A DNA stretch of 64,000 nt from Prauserella endophytica (GCF_005146945.1 NZ_SWMS01000031.1:1-64000); one strand, 5' to 3'; shown: positions 15,156 through 25,585, counted from the stretch's first letter. A program made the numbers and translations. The notes: generated from the letters alone by a model not told the origin.

Positions 15156-15701
15156 TCAGGAACGGACGCGGTAGCGCACGTGCGCCTCGCCGGCAAAGGC
15201 GGCGGTCTCGACGCGCTCGAGGTCGACGCGCCTGTCCAGGCCGGCGAATAGCGAGATGCCCTTGCCGAGCAGAATCGGCACGACGTGCAGCTGAATCTCG
15301 TCGACCAGCCCAAGCGCCAGGCATTGCCTCGCGATGCTGCCACCCAAGAGACTCACCGACTTGTCGTCTCCGGCCGCCTGCTTGGCCAACTCGACCGCCC
15401 GCTCGATGTCGTCGACGACGAAGGTGTAGGTGACACCATCCTTCTCGACCGGTTCGTGAGCGCTGTGAGTCATGAGGTAGACCGGCACCCGCAGACTGCC
15501 TCCATACGGAACCTCTCCGTCCTCGATCGTCTGCGCCTTGTTCGCTCCCCCGACCACCGCGCCGATCTCTTTCGTGACCTTCGCGACGAGCTCCTCGTCC
15601 TCGGGCGCGATGGGGAAGCCGGACATCCAGTCGGTCCCGCCGTCGCTGTCGGCCATGAATCCATCGAGCGACACCGTCGCGTGGATGATCACCTGTGCCA
15701 T
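15156..15701 (-). CDS. RibD C-terminal-like dihydrofolate reductase family protein
   Basis: A 181-residue protein beginning MAQVIIHATVSLDGFMADSD, the classic start of the DHFR-like RibD-C domain, with the later LLGGSIARQCLALGLVDEIQ and HVVPILLGKGISLF motifs. Members reduce small heterocycles with NADPH, but this stand-alone group has no settled substrate. The ATG at 15701 is used because the upstream extension contains the operator region. It is divergent from a TetR gene and shares two palindromic operators with it, so it is likely the regulated target. Confidence 0.85.
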   Translation of the reverse strand: MAQVIIHATVSLDGFMADSDGGTDWMSGFPIAPEDEELVAKVTKEIGAVVGGANKAQTIEDGEVPYGGSLRVPVYLMTHSAHEPVEKDGVTYTFVVDDIERAVELAKQAAGDDKSVSLLGGSIARQCLALGLVDEIQLHVVPILLGKGISLFAGLDRRVDLERVETAAFAGEAHVRYRVRS

Positions 15702-15718
15702 TGTCCGCACCTTCCAAT

Positions 15719-15788
15719 TGAGGTGAGCCGATCGACTCACCTCAACGAGGGTAGGCCTCGCTGAGAGGTGAGTCAATCAACTCACCTC
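15719..15788. promoter_or_regulatory. Two palindromic TetR operators
   Basis: Two near-identical palindromes lie between the divergent reductase and TetR genes. Site 1 (15719-15744) has arms TGAGGTGAG/CTCACCTCA. Site 2 (15765-15788) has arms GAGGTGAG/CTCACCTC around an 8-base centre. Their centres are about 45 bp apart. They are likely bound by the adjacent TetR protein. Confidence 0.8.
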
Positions 15789-15805
15789 CGTGGCACAATG
15801 GGGAC

Positions 15806-16441
15806 ATGTCGCGAGAAATCTCGGCGTACCATCGCCAGGTCGCCGCCTCCAACCGGTCGGCCATCCTCGATGCGGCCGCGGACCTGTTTCTCGAGTCGGG
15901 CTACGACCGGACCTCCCTGGCGCGTGTCGCGGAACGTGCCGGGGTGTCCAAGGCCACGCTGTTCAAGCAGTTCCCGACGAAGTCGGAGCTCTTCGAGGCC
16001 ACCGTGCTCGCAGCGGGTGACACACCGGACGGGGAACTCATCGACCCTCCACCAGGAGACTTCCAGGCAGGGTTGATCACCCTGGGCATGGCGTACGCAG
16101 AACTGCTAGCCCGCCCCCGGATGGCGGACCTGATCCGGCTCGTGATCGCCGAGTCCCCGAGGTTCCCGGAGCTGCGCGAGCGCACCTTCGACTTCGGCAC
16201 CCTGCCCGTCCTCGCGGCCCTGAAGCGCTACTTCAAGGCCGAGAACGCGGCAGGAAACGCCAACGTCGACGATCCGGACGTGGCAGCCCCGCAGTTCCTC
16301 GGGATGATCGCCACCGTCGTCTTCTGGCCACGCCTGGTCCATGCCAACTGGTCGCTCAGTGACGACGAAGTCCTCCGCGTCATCGACGAGGCGGCTCGAA
16401 CGATGGCCGCCCGCTACGCGGCATCCGCGACCCGCTCCTGA
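15806..16441 (+). CDS. TetR/AcrR-family transcriptional regulator
   Basis: A 211-residue repressor. The N-terminal helix-turn-helix is clear (ILDAAADLFLESGYDRTSLA, then VAERAGVSKATLFKQFPTK), followed by an all-helical ligand domain of about 150 residues with AELLARPRMADLIRLVIAES. It starts at ATG 15806 after GGGGAC. Two palindromes upstream suggest that it represses itself and the divergent RibD-like reductase until a ligand binds. Confidence 0.92.
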   Translation: MSREISAYHRQVAASNRSAILDAAADLFLESGYDRTSLARVAERAGVSKATLFKQFPTKSELFEATVLAAGDTPDGELIDPPPGDFQAGLITLGMAYAELLARPRMADLIRLVIAESPRFPELRERTFDFGTLPVLAALKRYFKAENAAGNANVDDPDVAAPQFLGMIATVVFWPRLVHANWSLSDDEVLRVIDEAARTMAARYAASATRS

Positions 16442-16485
16442 CCGTCCGCCGGAGCCGTGCGCGACGACCTCGATCGCCGACCTGG

Positions 16486-16745
16486 TCACAGCTGCTGTTT
16501 CCACGGATCGAGCAGATCGACACCGGTGTGCGCGAAATCCTTGAGGTTCCGCGTCGCGCAAGTAGCGTCGTGCGCCAGACAGATCGCCGCGATCTGCGCA
16601 TCGGCCGTGCTGATCGGAAGGCCCGCCGCTTCGCGTGCCACGAGCACATCCGCGTACTGCTCTGCGGCAGCATCGTCGAAGGAAAGGATCGCGCGACTGT
16701 CGCGATACGGCTCCAAGGCAGTCTCGATCCGTGACCGGAACCCGA

Positions 16746-16746
<1 letters not shown>
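16486..16746 (-). pseudogene. Truncated PIN-domain (VapC-like) toxin remnant
   Basis: Only the C-terminal half of a PIN-domain protein is present. The visible parts are SRIETALEPYRD, LPISTADAQIAAICLAHDAT, and ATRNLKDFAHTGVDLLDPW, typical of VapC/FitB ribonucleases. The N-terminal half with the first catalytic Asp (LDTNV region) is missing; the homology stops where ychF ends, and the upstream reading frame is only a shadow of ychF. No antitoxin gene is adjacent. It should be inactive. Confidence 0.75.
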
Positions 16747-17828
<1,082 letters not shown>

Positions 17829-17864
17829 GACAACGGAGTGTACGTGCCGTCCGGCCGGCGCCCG

Positions 17865-18194
17865 TCAGCCGTCGTTGTTGTCGTCGTTGTTGTCGTCGTC
17901 GTTCTCGTTGCGGTCGTCGTTGCGGTCGTCGTTGTTGTCGTCGTTGCCGCCCTGGCCGTCGTCTTCGTTGTCGTCGTTGTTGTCGTTGTTGTTGTTCTCG
18001 TTGTTGTCGTCGTTGTCGTTGTTGTCGTCCTGGCCGTCGTCGTCGCCGTTCTGGCCGCCGTTCTCCTCCTGCTGCGTACCACCGTCGTCATCCTGGGCGG
18101 GCTCGTCACACGCGGAGGCCAAGCCGATCGCCCCCACGGCGGCGACGATGGCGGCGAAAGTGCGGACTTGGCGCTTTCCAGATCGAACCGTCAT
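17865..18194 (-). CDS. Lipoprotein with extreme Asp/Asn-rich tail
   Basis: A 109-residue lipoprotein. The signal peptide MTVRSGKRQVRTFAAIVAAV ends in the lipobox LASA-Cys29. After a short Gly/Gln linker the last 75 residues are almost only Asp, Asn, Gly and Glu, with two Asn-Asp-Asp-Arg units. The DNA is a run of GAC/AAC/GAN triplets, so its length may vary by slippage. Such acidic surface tails could bind cations or act as a spacer in the cell wall. No family is recognised. It converges on ychF with 36 bp between. Confidence 0.65.
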   Translation of the reverse strand: MTVRSGKRQVRTFAAIVAAVGAIGLASACDEPAQDDDGGTQQEENGGQNGDDDGQDDNNDNDDNNENNNNDNNDDNEDDGQGGNDDNNDDRNDDRNENDDDNNDDNNDG

Positions 18195-18288
18195 GGTCCC
18201 GACATTACGGACGCCCCGCGCCGCATGCAGCGCGGTCATGTCCGATTTCCGCCAGTCGAGGCTTTGACCTGGTGGCAGGATCGCGGTC

Positions 18289-19827
18289 ATGACGCAGCTC
18301 ACCGCTCCGGTTCCAGCGAACCAGAGCCTGTGGCACGACACCGAACGGTGCTATCGCGCCGTGATGTCGCGTGACGCCCGCTTCGACGGGCAGTTCATCG
18401 TGGCCGTGCGCACGACAGGCATCTACTGCCGTCCCTCGTGCCCGGCGATGACCCCGAAGGCCCGCAACGTCGAGTTCTTCCCCACGTCGGCGGCGGCACA
18501 GTCGCGTGGCTACCGTGCCTGCCGGCGCTGCCTGCCCGACGCCGTCCCCGGGTCACCGGAGTGGAACGTCCGCGCCGACCTCGCCGCGCGCGCCATGCGC
18601 CTGATCGCCGACGGCACCGTCGAGCGCGAGGGTGTACCAGGGCTCGCACGCAGGCTCGGCTACTCGGAACGCCAGCTCGGCCGCGTGCTCACCGCCGAGC
18701 TCGGGGCAGGACCGCTCGCGCTCGCGCGGGCTCACCGCGCGCACTCGGCCCGGCTCCTCATCGAGCTGTCCGAGCTGCCGCTGACGGATGTCGCGTTCGC
18801 GGCCGGGTTCGCGAGCGTGCGCCAGTTCAACACCACGATCCGCGAGGTGTTCGCCACCACGCCCACTCAGCTGCGCGCGGCCGCGGCGGGCAAACGCGAG
18901 CAGGCGGGTCCCCGCGACGAGCCGTCGGCGGCAGGCGCCCGGCTGACCCTGCGGCTGCCGTTCCGCGAGCCGTTCGACGCCGACGGCCTGTTCGCGTTCC
19001 TCGCCGCCCGCGCGGTCCCCGGCGTCGAGGACGTCACCGACGGCTACCGCCGGACGTTGCGCCTGCCTCACGGCACCGGACTCGTCCGCCTGACCCCGGC
19101 CGAGCGATACGTCCAGTGCGACCTGCGGCTGACCGACGTCCGCGACCTCGGCAACGCCGTCGCGCGGGTCCGCAGGCTGCTCGACCTCGACGCCGACCCG
19201 GAGGCCGTGAGGCAGGTCCTCGGCGCCGACCCCGCATTGGCCCCGCTCGTCAGCGCGATCCCGGGCATGCGGGTACCGGGCGCGGTCGACGGCACGGAGC
19301 TCGTCCTACGCGCGATGCTCGGGCAGCAGGTCTCGGTCGCGGCCGCTCGCACGGCCGCCGGACGGCTCGCGAGCGAGCTGGGCGAGCCGGTAACAGCCAC
19401 CGACGGCGAGCCCGGCCTGCTGTTTCCGGCCGCAGCCGCGATCGCCGAGCACGCGACCGAGGTACTACGCGGACCGCTCAGGCGCATCGAGGCCATCCGC
19501 GACGTCGCCACCGCGATCGCCTCCGGCGACCTCGACGTCCACGTCGGCCGCGAAGCCGGCGAGCTGCGTGCCGAGCTGCTGGCCGCACCCGGCATCGGCC
19601 CGTGGACGGCCGACTACGTGCTCATGCGCGTGCTCGGCCAGCCCGATGTCCTGCTCGACGGCGACCTCGCCATCCGCAAGGGCGCGGCCGCACTCGGCCT
19701 CGACGGCACGCCCGCCGCACTCACCGCACGAGCGCAGGCCTGGCGGCCCTGGCGGTCCTACGCGGGCATGTACCTCTGGCGCTCGAGCGCCCCCACCAGC
19801 ACGAAAGGCAATGGACAAGCACCATGA
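18289..19827 (+). CDS. Ada-AlkA fusion: DNA methylation sensor/regulator with 3-methyladenine glycosylase
   Basis: A 512-residue fusion. Residues 15-88 form the Ada zinc domain with Cys47, Cys51, Cys78 and Cys81 (GIYCRPSC and ACRRC). An AraC-type helix-turn-helix follows (about 95-195), including [19 protein letters not shown]. Residues 215-500 form AlkA, with the helix-hairpin-helix [20 protein letters not shown] and the catalytic Asp region [13 protein letters not shown]. It would sense methyl-phosphotriesters, activate repair genes and excise alkylated bases. It overlaps the methyltransferase gene downstream by 4 bp (ATGA). Confidence 0.93.
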   Translation: MTQLTAPVPANQSLWHDTERCYRAVMSRDARFDGQFIVAVRTTGIYCRPSCPAMTPKARNVEFFPTSAAAQSRGYRACRRCLPDAVPGSPEWNVRADLAARAMRLIADGTVEREGVPGLARRLGYSERQLGRVLTAELGAGPLALARAHRAHSARLLIELSELPLTDVAFAAGFASVRQFNTTIREVFATTPTQLRAAAAGKREQAGPRDEPSAAGARLTLRLPFREPFDADGLFAFLAARAVPGVEDVTDGYRRTLRLPHGTGLVRLTPAERYVQCDLRLTDVRDLGNAVARVRRLLDLDADPEAVRQVLGADPALAPLVSAIPGMRVPGAVDGTELVLRAMLGQQVSVAAARTAAGRLASELGEPVTATDGEPGLLFPAAAAIAEHATEVLRGPLRRIEAIRDVATAIASGDLDVHVGREAGELRAELLAAPGIGPWTADYVLMRVLGQPDVLLDGDLAIRKGAAALGLDGTPAALTARAQAWRPWRSYAGMYLWRSSAPTSTKGNGQAP

Positions 19828-20330
19828 GCACTGCCCACTGGTCCACACAGGACACCCCGATTGGCCCGTTCACGGCCGTGGTAGCGGCCGACGGAGCCGT
19901 GCTCGGTTCCGGTTGGACCGCCGACCCCGGCGAGCTCGTCGACGGGATCTCCCCTGCGCTCAGGCCCACCGAGCTGGTCCGACGGCGCGACCTCGGCCCG
20001 GTCAGCAAGGCCGTGCGCCGATACCACCAGGGTGAACTCGACGCCATCGACCTCATCCCCGTCCGGCAGCGCTCCGGAGAGTTCCTCCAGCACGCCTGGG
20101 ACGTCCTCCGCACGATCCCGGCCGGAAAACCACAGACCTACAGCGACTTCGCCGCACTCGCGGGCAGACCGTCCGCGATCCGGGGTGCCGCGCTGGCCTG
20201 CGCACGCAATGCGGCGGCACTCTTCGTGCCCTGCCACCGCGTGTACCGGATCGGCGGGGCGCTCGGCGGCTTTCGCTGGGGTCTCGACGTCAAACGCTGG
20301 CTGCTCGACCACGAGGCGGCTGTCGGCTGA
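19824..20330 (+). CDS. ogt: Methylated-DNA--protein-cysteine methyltransferase (Ogt type)
   Basis: A 168-residue suicide methyltransferase with the active-site PCHRV motif (Cys137), the helix-turn-helix [19 protein letters not shown] and the N-terminal ribonuclease-like domain. It removes methyl groups from O6-methylguanine by transfer to its own Cys. The ATG lies in the ATGA overlap with the ada-alkA gene, so both are one operon. It converges on sbcC, with 28 bp between stops. Confidence 0.94.
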   Translation: MSTAHWSTQDTPIGPFTAVVAADGAVLGSGWTADPGELVDGISPALRPTELVRRRDLGPVSKAVRRYHQGELDAIDLIPVRQRSGEFLQHAWDVLRTIPAGKPQTYSDFAALAGRPSAIRGAALACARNAAALFVPCHRVYRIGGALGGFRWGLDVKRWLLDHEAAVG

Positions 20331-20358
20331 GGCTCACCGGCCGCGAAGCCAAGCGATA

Positions 20359-23334
20359 TCAGGCAGCGGTCATCCCTCCCTCCAGCTCGATCGTGGATCC
20401 GGCTCGGGACTTGCGTACCCGCAACCGGGTGGGAATGCGCTGGCGCAGCTCCTCGACGTGCGACACCAGCCCGACGACCCGCCCACCCGCGCGCAGCTCG
20501 TCGAGCACGTCCATCACCACGTCCAGCGTCTGCCCGTCCAACGTGCCGAAGCCCTCGTCGACGAACAGCGTGTCGAGCAGCGCCCCGCCGGTCTCGGCGG
20601 CGACCACGTCGGCGAGGCCGAGCGCGAGCGAGAGCGAGGCGAGGAACGACTCGCCACCCGACAACGTCTTGGCGGGCCGCACCGCCCCCGAGTAGTCGTC
20701 GAGCACGTCGAGGCCGAGGCCACCTCGCGTGCCACGGGAACCGGCGGCGTCGGAGTGGACGAACGAGTAGCGCCCCTGGCTCATCGAGCGCAGGCGCACC
20801 GTCGCCGCCACGGCCACCTCCTCGAGCCGGGCCGCGAGCACGTACGACCGCAACGACATCCTGCGGGAGTTCTGCCCGCGCCCGTTCACGACATCGGTGA
20901 GCGCGTCGAGCTCCGCGAACTCCTCCTCGGCGGGAGCAAGTTCCGCGAGCGCGGCGGCGAACCGCTCCACGAGCCCGTCCACCTCCTCCGCCCGTTGCGT
21001 GGCCGCGCGCAGGGTGGCGACGGCGCCCTCGGCCCGCGCCCTCGTCTCGTCCGCTTCCAGCCTGGCCGTCTCGGTGTCCACCTCGTCGTCCGGTGACACC
21101 CCTGCCAGCTCGGGCTCGGCGAGCACTGCGCGGGCGGCCTTCTCCTCGGCCTCCGCGTCGGCAAGCGCCCGCTCCAGCTCGGCGACGCGGGCCTCGGTGC
21201 GGGCGGCGGCGAGCGCCTCCTCCACGGTGGCGAACCCGGCCTGCCGCACCGCGTCGCGGAGCGCGGTCCGCTGCTCGTCGAGCCGTTCCTTCGCGGTCGC
21301 CCTGACCGTCCGCGCCTCGGCGAGCGCGTCGAGCGCGCCCACCACGGCGACCAGGTGCTTCCTGCGCTCACCGACATCGGCGAACTTGCCGCGCGCGATG
21401 TCGAGCCTGCGCTCACGCTCCTCGACGCGTTCGGCCAGCGTCCGTCGTTGCTCCTCGGCCGCGCCCGCCGACCGTTCGGCCTCAGCGCGCTGGGCCGTCA
21501 ACTCGGCATACTCGGCCTCGACCGCCCGCACGGAGGTGTCCAGCCGAGCCTTGCGGTCGGCCAGCGTGGTCAGCTCGGCAAGCTCCGTCCGCACCGTGGC
21601 GAGTGCGTCGGTGAGCTCCTCCGGCGTCCTCCCACCCAGCCGCTCGCGTACGGCGGCGAGCGTGCTCTCGGCCTGATGCCGTGCCGTGAGGGCGGCAGCG
21701 CGGTGCTGTTCGGCGGCGCGTTCGCGCTCCGCCGCGGCGGCCTCGTCCGCCTCGCCGACGGAGTCCGCCGTCGCCGTAGCCGGTTCGGGGTGCTCGGCGG
21801 ACCCGCACACGGGGCAGGGCTCGCCATCACCGAGCCGTGTCGCCAGCTCGGCCGCCATCCCGGCGAGCCGCCGCTCCCGCAGGTCCAGCAGCACCGTCCT
21901 GGCCGTGTTGTAGGCGTCGGTGGCCTCCTGTTCCGCGCGGACGGCCCCCGCGGCGGCTCGCTCGAGCGCGGGAACCTCCTTCGCGTCGGCGAGGGCGTCG
22001 ACCAACTCGGACTCGCGTGCCCGAACGCCGTCGAGCCGCACCTCGGCCTCGGCCGCCTGCTCACGCTGCAGCCGCAGTTCCCGGGCGCGCTCGGGCAGGC
22101 CCTGCAGCTTCTCGCCGAGCGCCGTGGCCTGCGCGGTGGCGTAGGTCGCCGTCTCCACGAGGTCCCGCAATCGCTTGCGGTCCCGCTCCTGCTGCTCGGC
22201 CTCGGCGACGAGCCCCGCCAGCGCGCCCGCCTCCTCCCGCAGCGACCCCGCCCGCTCGCGCAACACCGCCACGGGGCTGTCCGGTTCGGCGAACCCGGTG
22301 GCCACCAGCGCCTCGCGCGCGGTGGCCTCGGCGGCGCGGGCTCGCTCGAACCGCTGGTTCTGCCGGTCGGCCTCGGCCGCGGGCCCCGTGACGGTGACGG
22401 CGCGCCGCGCCGAGGCCAGCTCGGCGGCCCACCGCGCGCGTTCGTTCGCCTGCTCGTCCAGCGCGGCGATCCGCTGCCGCGCCGCCCGCACCCGGCGCAC
22501 GCGCTCCGCCGCGGTCCTGCGCTCGTGGAGCTTCGCCTCGGCGCGCTCGCGCGCCGCACTCGCCAGCCGCTCCTCCTCGCGGGCTGCCGCGACGGCCTCG
22601 GCCGCGCGCCGCCTGAGCACGTTCGCCCATTCCTCGCCCGCGCCCTCGGGTGGCTCCTCGCGCGCCGCCTGCGCGAGGCGGGCGAGCCATTCGCGCACGG
22701 ATTGCCTGCGCCGGTCGAGCTCCCGTCCCCGTGCCGTGCGCAGTTCGCGGAACCAACGTTCGGCGTCGGCGAAGCGCTGGGTGCCGAACAGCCGCTCCAG
22801 CAACTGTTCCCGCTCGGTGGTGTCGGCCCGCAGGAACCGTGCGAACTCCCCCTGCGGCAACAGCACGACCTGGAAGAACTGCTCGGCGTTCATCCCGAGC
22901 AGGCGCTGCACGGTGCGGGACACCTCGTCGATGCGCGTGATGCCCTCGGCGGGCTGCCCGTGCGGCGCCTCCCCGAGCCACGTCAGCGACGCCGTGGCCT
23001 GCTGGGTGGTGAAGCCGTCACCACGCCGCTTCGGACGCTGGTATTCGGGGCTGCGCACCAGCCGGAGCCGGTATCCCTGCACACTCAGCTCGAGCACCAC
23101 CTCGGTACCCGTGTCGTTGTCGGCGATGTCGCAGCGCAGCCGCTTGACCTCCCCCCTGGCTCCGGGCACCGCGCCGAAGAGAGCGAAGGCGACGGCGTCG
23201 AGCAACGTGGTCTTGCCCGCGCCCGTGTCGCCGTGCAACAGGAAGAGCCCGTCCGCGCCGAGTGCGTCGAAGTCGACGACCTCACGCCGCGCGTACGGCC
23301 CGAAAGCCGTGACCTCGAGCCGATGGAGTCTCAT
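20359..23334 (-). CDS. sbcC: Exonuclease SbcC (Rad50-like SMC ATPase)
   Basis: A 991-residue SMC-type ATPase. Walker A is HGDTGAGKTT with Lys41; two long coiled-coil arms flank the zinc hook CPVCGS near residue 506. The signature is LSGGESFLASLSLALGLA and Walker B lies in LLDTLFVDEGFGTLDGQ. With SbcD it forms the nuclease that opens hairpins and protein-blocked DNA ends. Its ATG overlaps the sbcD stop (ATGA). The high-GC antisense frames across it are shadows. Confidence 0.95.
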   Translation of the reverse strand: MRLHRLEVTAFGPYARREVVDFDALGADGLFLLHGDTGAGKTTLLDAVAFALFGAVPGARGEVKRLRCDIADNDTGTEVVLELSVQGYRLRLVRSPEYQRPKRRGDGFTTQQATASLTWLGEAPHGQPAEGITRIDEVSRTVQRLLGMNAEQFFQVVLLPQGEFARFLRADTTEREQLLERLFGTQRFADAERWFRELRTARGRELDRRRQSVREWLARLAQAAREEPPEGAGEEWANVLRRRAAEAVAAAREEERLASAARERAEAKLHERRTAAERVRRVRAARQRIAALDEQANERARWAAELASARRAVTVTGPAAEADRQNQRFERARAAEATAREALVATGFAEPDSPVAVLRERAGSLREEAGALAGLVAEAEQQERDRKRLRDLVETATYATAQATALGEKLQGLPERARELRLQREQAAEAEVRLDGVRARESELVDALADAKEVPALERAAAGAVRAEQEATDAYNTARTVLLDLRERRLAGMAAELATRLGDGEPCPVCGSAEHPEPATATADSVGEADEAAAAERERAAEQHRAAALTARHQAESTLAAVRERLGGRTPEELTDALATVRTELAELTTLADRKARLDTSVRAVEAEYAELTAQRAEAERSAGAAEEQRRTLAERVEERERRLDIARGKFADVGERRKHLVAVVGALDALAEARTVRATAKERLDEQRTALRDAVRQAGFATVEEALAAARTEARVAELERALADAEAEEKAARAVLAEPELAGVSPDDEVDTETARLEADETRARAEGAVATLRAATQRAEEVDGLVERFAAALAELAPAEEEFAELDALTDVVNGRGQNSRRMSLRSYVLAARLEEVAVAATVRLRSMSQGRYSFVHSDAAGSRGTRGGLGLDVLDDYSGAVRPAKTLSGGESFLASLSLALGLADVVAAETGGALLDTLFVDEGFGTLDGQTLDVVMDVLDELRAGGRVVGLVSHVEELRQRIPTRLRVRKSRAGSTIELEGGMTAA

Positions 23335-24497
23335 CGGGAATCACCGTCCTGTTCGGGATCACGCTTGCCCGCGGCTTCGAGTGCCGCGGTGAGCAGTGCG
23401 TGTTCGCGCTCGCTCGGCGGGGCGCCCCGGCAGTCGTCGAGGAAGCCGCTCGCGATCTCGGAGTCCGACCGCCCGCGCACGGCCTCGGCGTAGCGGAACA
23501 CGGTCGCCTGGCCGCCTTCCGGTTGCCAATCCAGGTGCACCGCATGGGGAAACCGCTCTCGCAGCCTGCGCATGGCGTCCACCGGCCGCACGCGGTCGGT
23601 GAGCGTCGCGGAGACGAAGCAGTCCACGAGCCCGGCGTACTCCGGGGCTTCGAGAAGGTCGGCGAGCAGGCCCCGCATCGTCGCGAGCCGCCTCGGCACC
23701 GGAAGGTCGCGCCGTTCGACTCCGGCGAGTCCGTCGGCGTCGAGGTCGACGAGCCACACCGATTTCCGTTGCGCCGTCTCGGAAAACGAGTACGCGAGCG
23801 GGCTTCCCGAGTAACGCAGGTGTTCCGCGAGCGTCTGCGCTCCGTGCAGGTGTCCGAGTGCGACGTAGTCGACACCGTCGAAGACGGAGCCCGGGACCTG
23901 TTCGACACCACCGACCGCGATGGTGCGTTCGGAGTCGCTGCCGACGCCGCCCGTGACGAAGGCGTGCGCCAACACGACCGATCGCGTTCCGGGCTCCCTG
24001 CCTGCCAGATCCTCGGTGATCCGGCGCATCGCCTCGGTGAGCACGCCGGTGTGCCCGCGCGCCTGCGGCACCCCGAGTGCATGGCGGGCGATTTCCGGTT
24101 CCAGATAAGGGATTCCGTAGAGCGCGACCGGTCCGTGGTCGTCTTCGAGCACCACCGGTTGGGCCAGCTCGGCCGCCGTCGTGCGCAGGTGCAGACCACC
24201 GGCCGCGGCGAAGTCGGCGAACGCACCGAGCCGCGCCGCCGAATCGTGGTTGCCGGGCGTGATGACGAGCTGCGCGCCCGCTTCCCTGATCCGCTTCATC
24301 GCACGAGTGGCCACGCGCACAGCCTCGGCGGACGGCACCGCACGGTCGTAGACGTCACCCGAGACGAGGACGACATCGACCGCCTCGCCGGCCACCAGGT
24401 CGGCGAGGTGAGTCAGGACCGTCTCCTGCTCGGCGAGCAGGTCGGCACCGTGGAAAGTCCGTCCGACGTGCCAGTCCGAGGTATGCAGCATCCGCAC
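23331..24497 (-). CDS. sbcD: Exonuclease SbcD (Mre11-like nuclease)
   Basis: A calcineurin-fold nuclease of about 388 residues with the metal-binding motifs SDWHVGR, SGDVYDRAVPS, TPGNHDSAARLG, VLAHAFV and ALGHLHGAQ in order. The GTG at 24497 gives the usual start (VRMLHTSDWHVG); ATG 24491 is an alternative. It is the nuclease subunit of SbcCD. A consensus SOS box (24556-24571) lies 59 bp upstream, so LexA control of sbcDC is likely. Confidence 0.94.
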   Translation of the reverse strand: MRMLHTSDWHVGRTFHGADLLAEQETVLTHLADLVAGEAVDVVLVSGDVYDRAVPSAEAVRVATRAMKRIREAGAQLVITPGNHDSAARLGAFADFAAAGGLHLRTTAAELAQPVVLEDDHGPVALYGIPYLEPEIARHALGVPQARGHTGVLTEAMRRITEDLAGREPGTRSVVLAHAFVTGGVGSDSERTIAVGGVEQVPGSVFDGVDYVALGHLHGAQTLAEHLRYSGSPLAYSFSETAQRKSVWLVDLDADGLAGVERRDLPVPRRLATMRGLLADLLEAPEYAGLVDCFVSATLTDRVRPVDAMRRLRERFPHAVHLDWQPEGGQATVFRYAEAVRGRSDSEIASGFLDDCRGAPPSEREHALLTAALEAAGKRDPEQDGDSR

Positions 24498-24555
24498 GCG
24501 ATCAAAGCTAGGACGCCAGGCCGACAGAACGGGGTACAAACGACCGGCGTGTCAC

Positions 24556-24571
24556 TCGAACGTGTGTTCGA
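24556..24571. promoter_or_regulatory. LexA SOS box between sbcD and the rmuC-like gene
   Basis: TCGAACGTGTGTTCGA fits the actinobacterial LexA box TCGAAC-N4-GTTCGA exactly, and one further base pair on each side (C/G) extends the arms. It sits in the divergent gap between sbcD (minus) and the rmuC-like gene (plus), so one LexA dimer could control both directions. Confidence 0.88.
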
Positions 24572-24667
24572 GTCGGGTCGTGGCCGGTTTTGTCGGTGGC
24601 GTGCGCCATGATGCGTTCAGTCGATCACGAGCCGGGATCGGCCGACGAGAAGGAAGGGAGCGCGCCC

Positions 24668-25585
24668 GTGGGTTCGACGGTGCTCGCCACGGCGGCAGTG
24701 GTGGTCGCCCTGCTGCTGGCGGGAGCGGTCGTCATGTTGTGGCGGCTGTACCAGGACGGCATGCGCCGGGCCGACGCGGCCGCGCGGCAGGTCGACGTCG
24801 AACGGGCGCGAGTGGACGAACAGCAGACGGCATTGCGCCGCTACGAGGTCGCGTTCGCCTCGATCAGCGGTCGTGGCGAGCTGGGCGAGCAGGTGCTGAT
24901 CGAGACCGCCCGCGCGCTCGGACTGCGCGAGGGCCTCCACTTCACCCTGCAGACCGACCTCGCGGGCGGCGGAGCCGCGAAGCCGGACATGGTCCTGCGG
25001 GTCGGTGGGGACCGGTCCGTCCCCGTCGACGCCAAGGCGAGCATGGCGTGCTGGGCGGAGGCCGTAGAGACCGACGACCCCGAGGAGCGGCTCGACGCGT
25101 TGCGGGTCCACGTCCGCAACCTGCGGTCGAGGGCGGCCGAACTCGCGGCGAAGGGCTACCAGCGGTGGGCCGACGCGATCTACGGCACGGTCATGTTCGT
25201 GCCGTCCGACGCGGCCGTGGTCGCGGCACTCGACACCGACCCGGAGCTGCTGCGGTGGATGCTCGACCGTCGCGTGTTCCTGTGCGGTCCAACCGGTTTC
25301 GCGGTGATCGCCTCCGCCGCGATGTTCGCGGCGACGGAACGGACGCTCGTCGACGACGTCGAGCGGGTGCGCTCGTCCGCGGCGTCGGCACACCGGGCGG
25401 CGGGCAACGCCGTCGACGCGGTCAACCTCTCGAGCACTCACCTGCAACGGTTCCTGTCGGCTCGGCGACGGGAGCTGGACGCGCTCGAGAGCTTCCGGGC
25501 GAGCGTAGGGCCGCTCACCGAGGCCGCAGCGAGCCCGGCTCCGGTACCCGCTATCCGGAAAGGGGACGAAATAGCGACAACCTGA
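24668..25585 (+). CDS. RmuC-family DNA recombination protein (short form)
   Basis: A 305-residue protein with one N-terminal membrane helix (about 3-27), a short coiled coil and the RmuC nuclease-like domain. Visible parts are GRGELGEQVLIE, KPDMVLRVGGD and the DAK motif (VPVDAKASMACW), matching the RmuC core seen in restriction-endonuclease-like folds. The GTG at 24668 is chosen for its GGAAGGGAG ribosome site; an ATG at 24608 would add 20 residues. RmuC limits inversions at short repeats. The SOS box upstream and the divergent sbcDC genes fit a repair role. Confidence 0.8.
   Translation: MGSTVLATAAVVVALLLAGAVVMLWRLYQDGMRRADAAARQVDVERARVDEQQTALRRYEVAFASISGRGELGEQVLIETARALGLREGLHFTLQTDLAGGGAAKPDMVLRVGGDRSVPVDAKASMACWAEAVETDDPEERLDALRVHVRNLRSRAAELAAKGYQRWADAIYGTVMFVPSDAAVVAALDTDPELLRWMLDRRVFLCGPTGFAVIASAAMFAATERTLVDDVERVRSSAASAHRAAGNAVDAVNLSSTHLQRFLSARRRELDALESFRASVGPLTEAAASPAPVPAIRKGDEIATT

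Noticed and set aside
14949-15251. Possible short gene before the RibD-like reductase
   Set aside because: No ribosome site, no domain, and the frame overlaps the reductase end.
21355-23493. Long plus-strand frame antisense to sbcC
   Set aside because: The sbcC product on the minus strand has all SMC motifs; the antisense frame is a codon-bias shadow.
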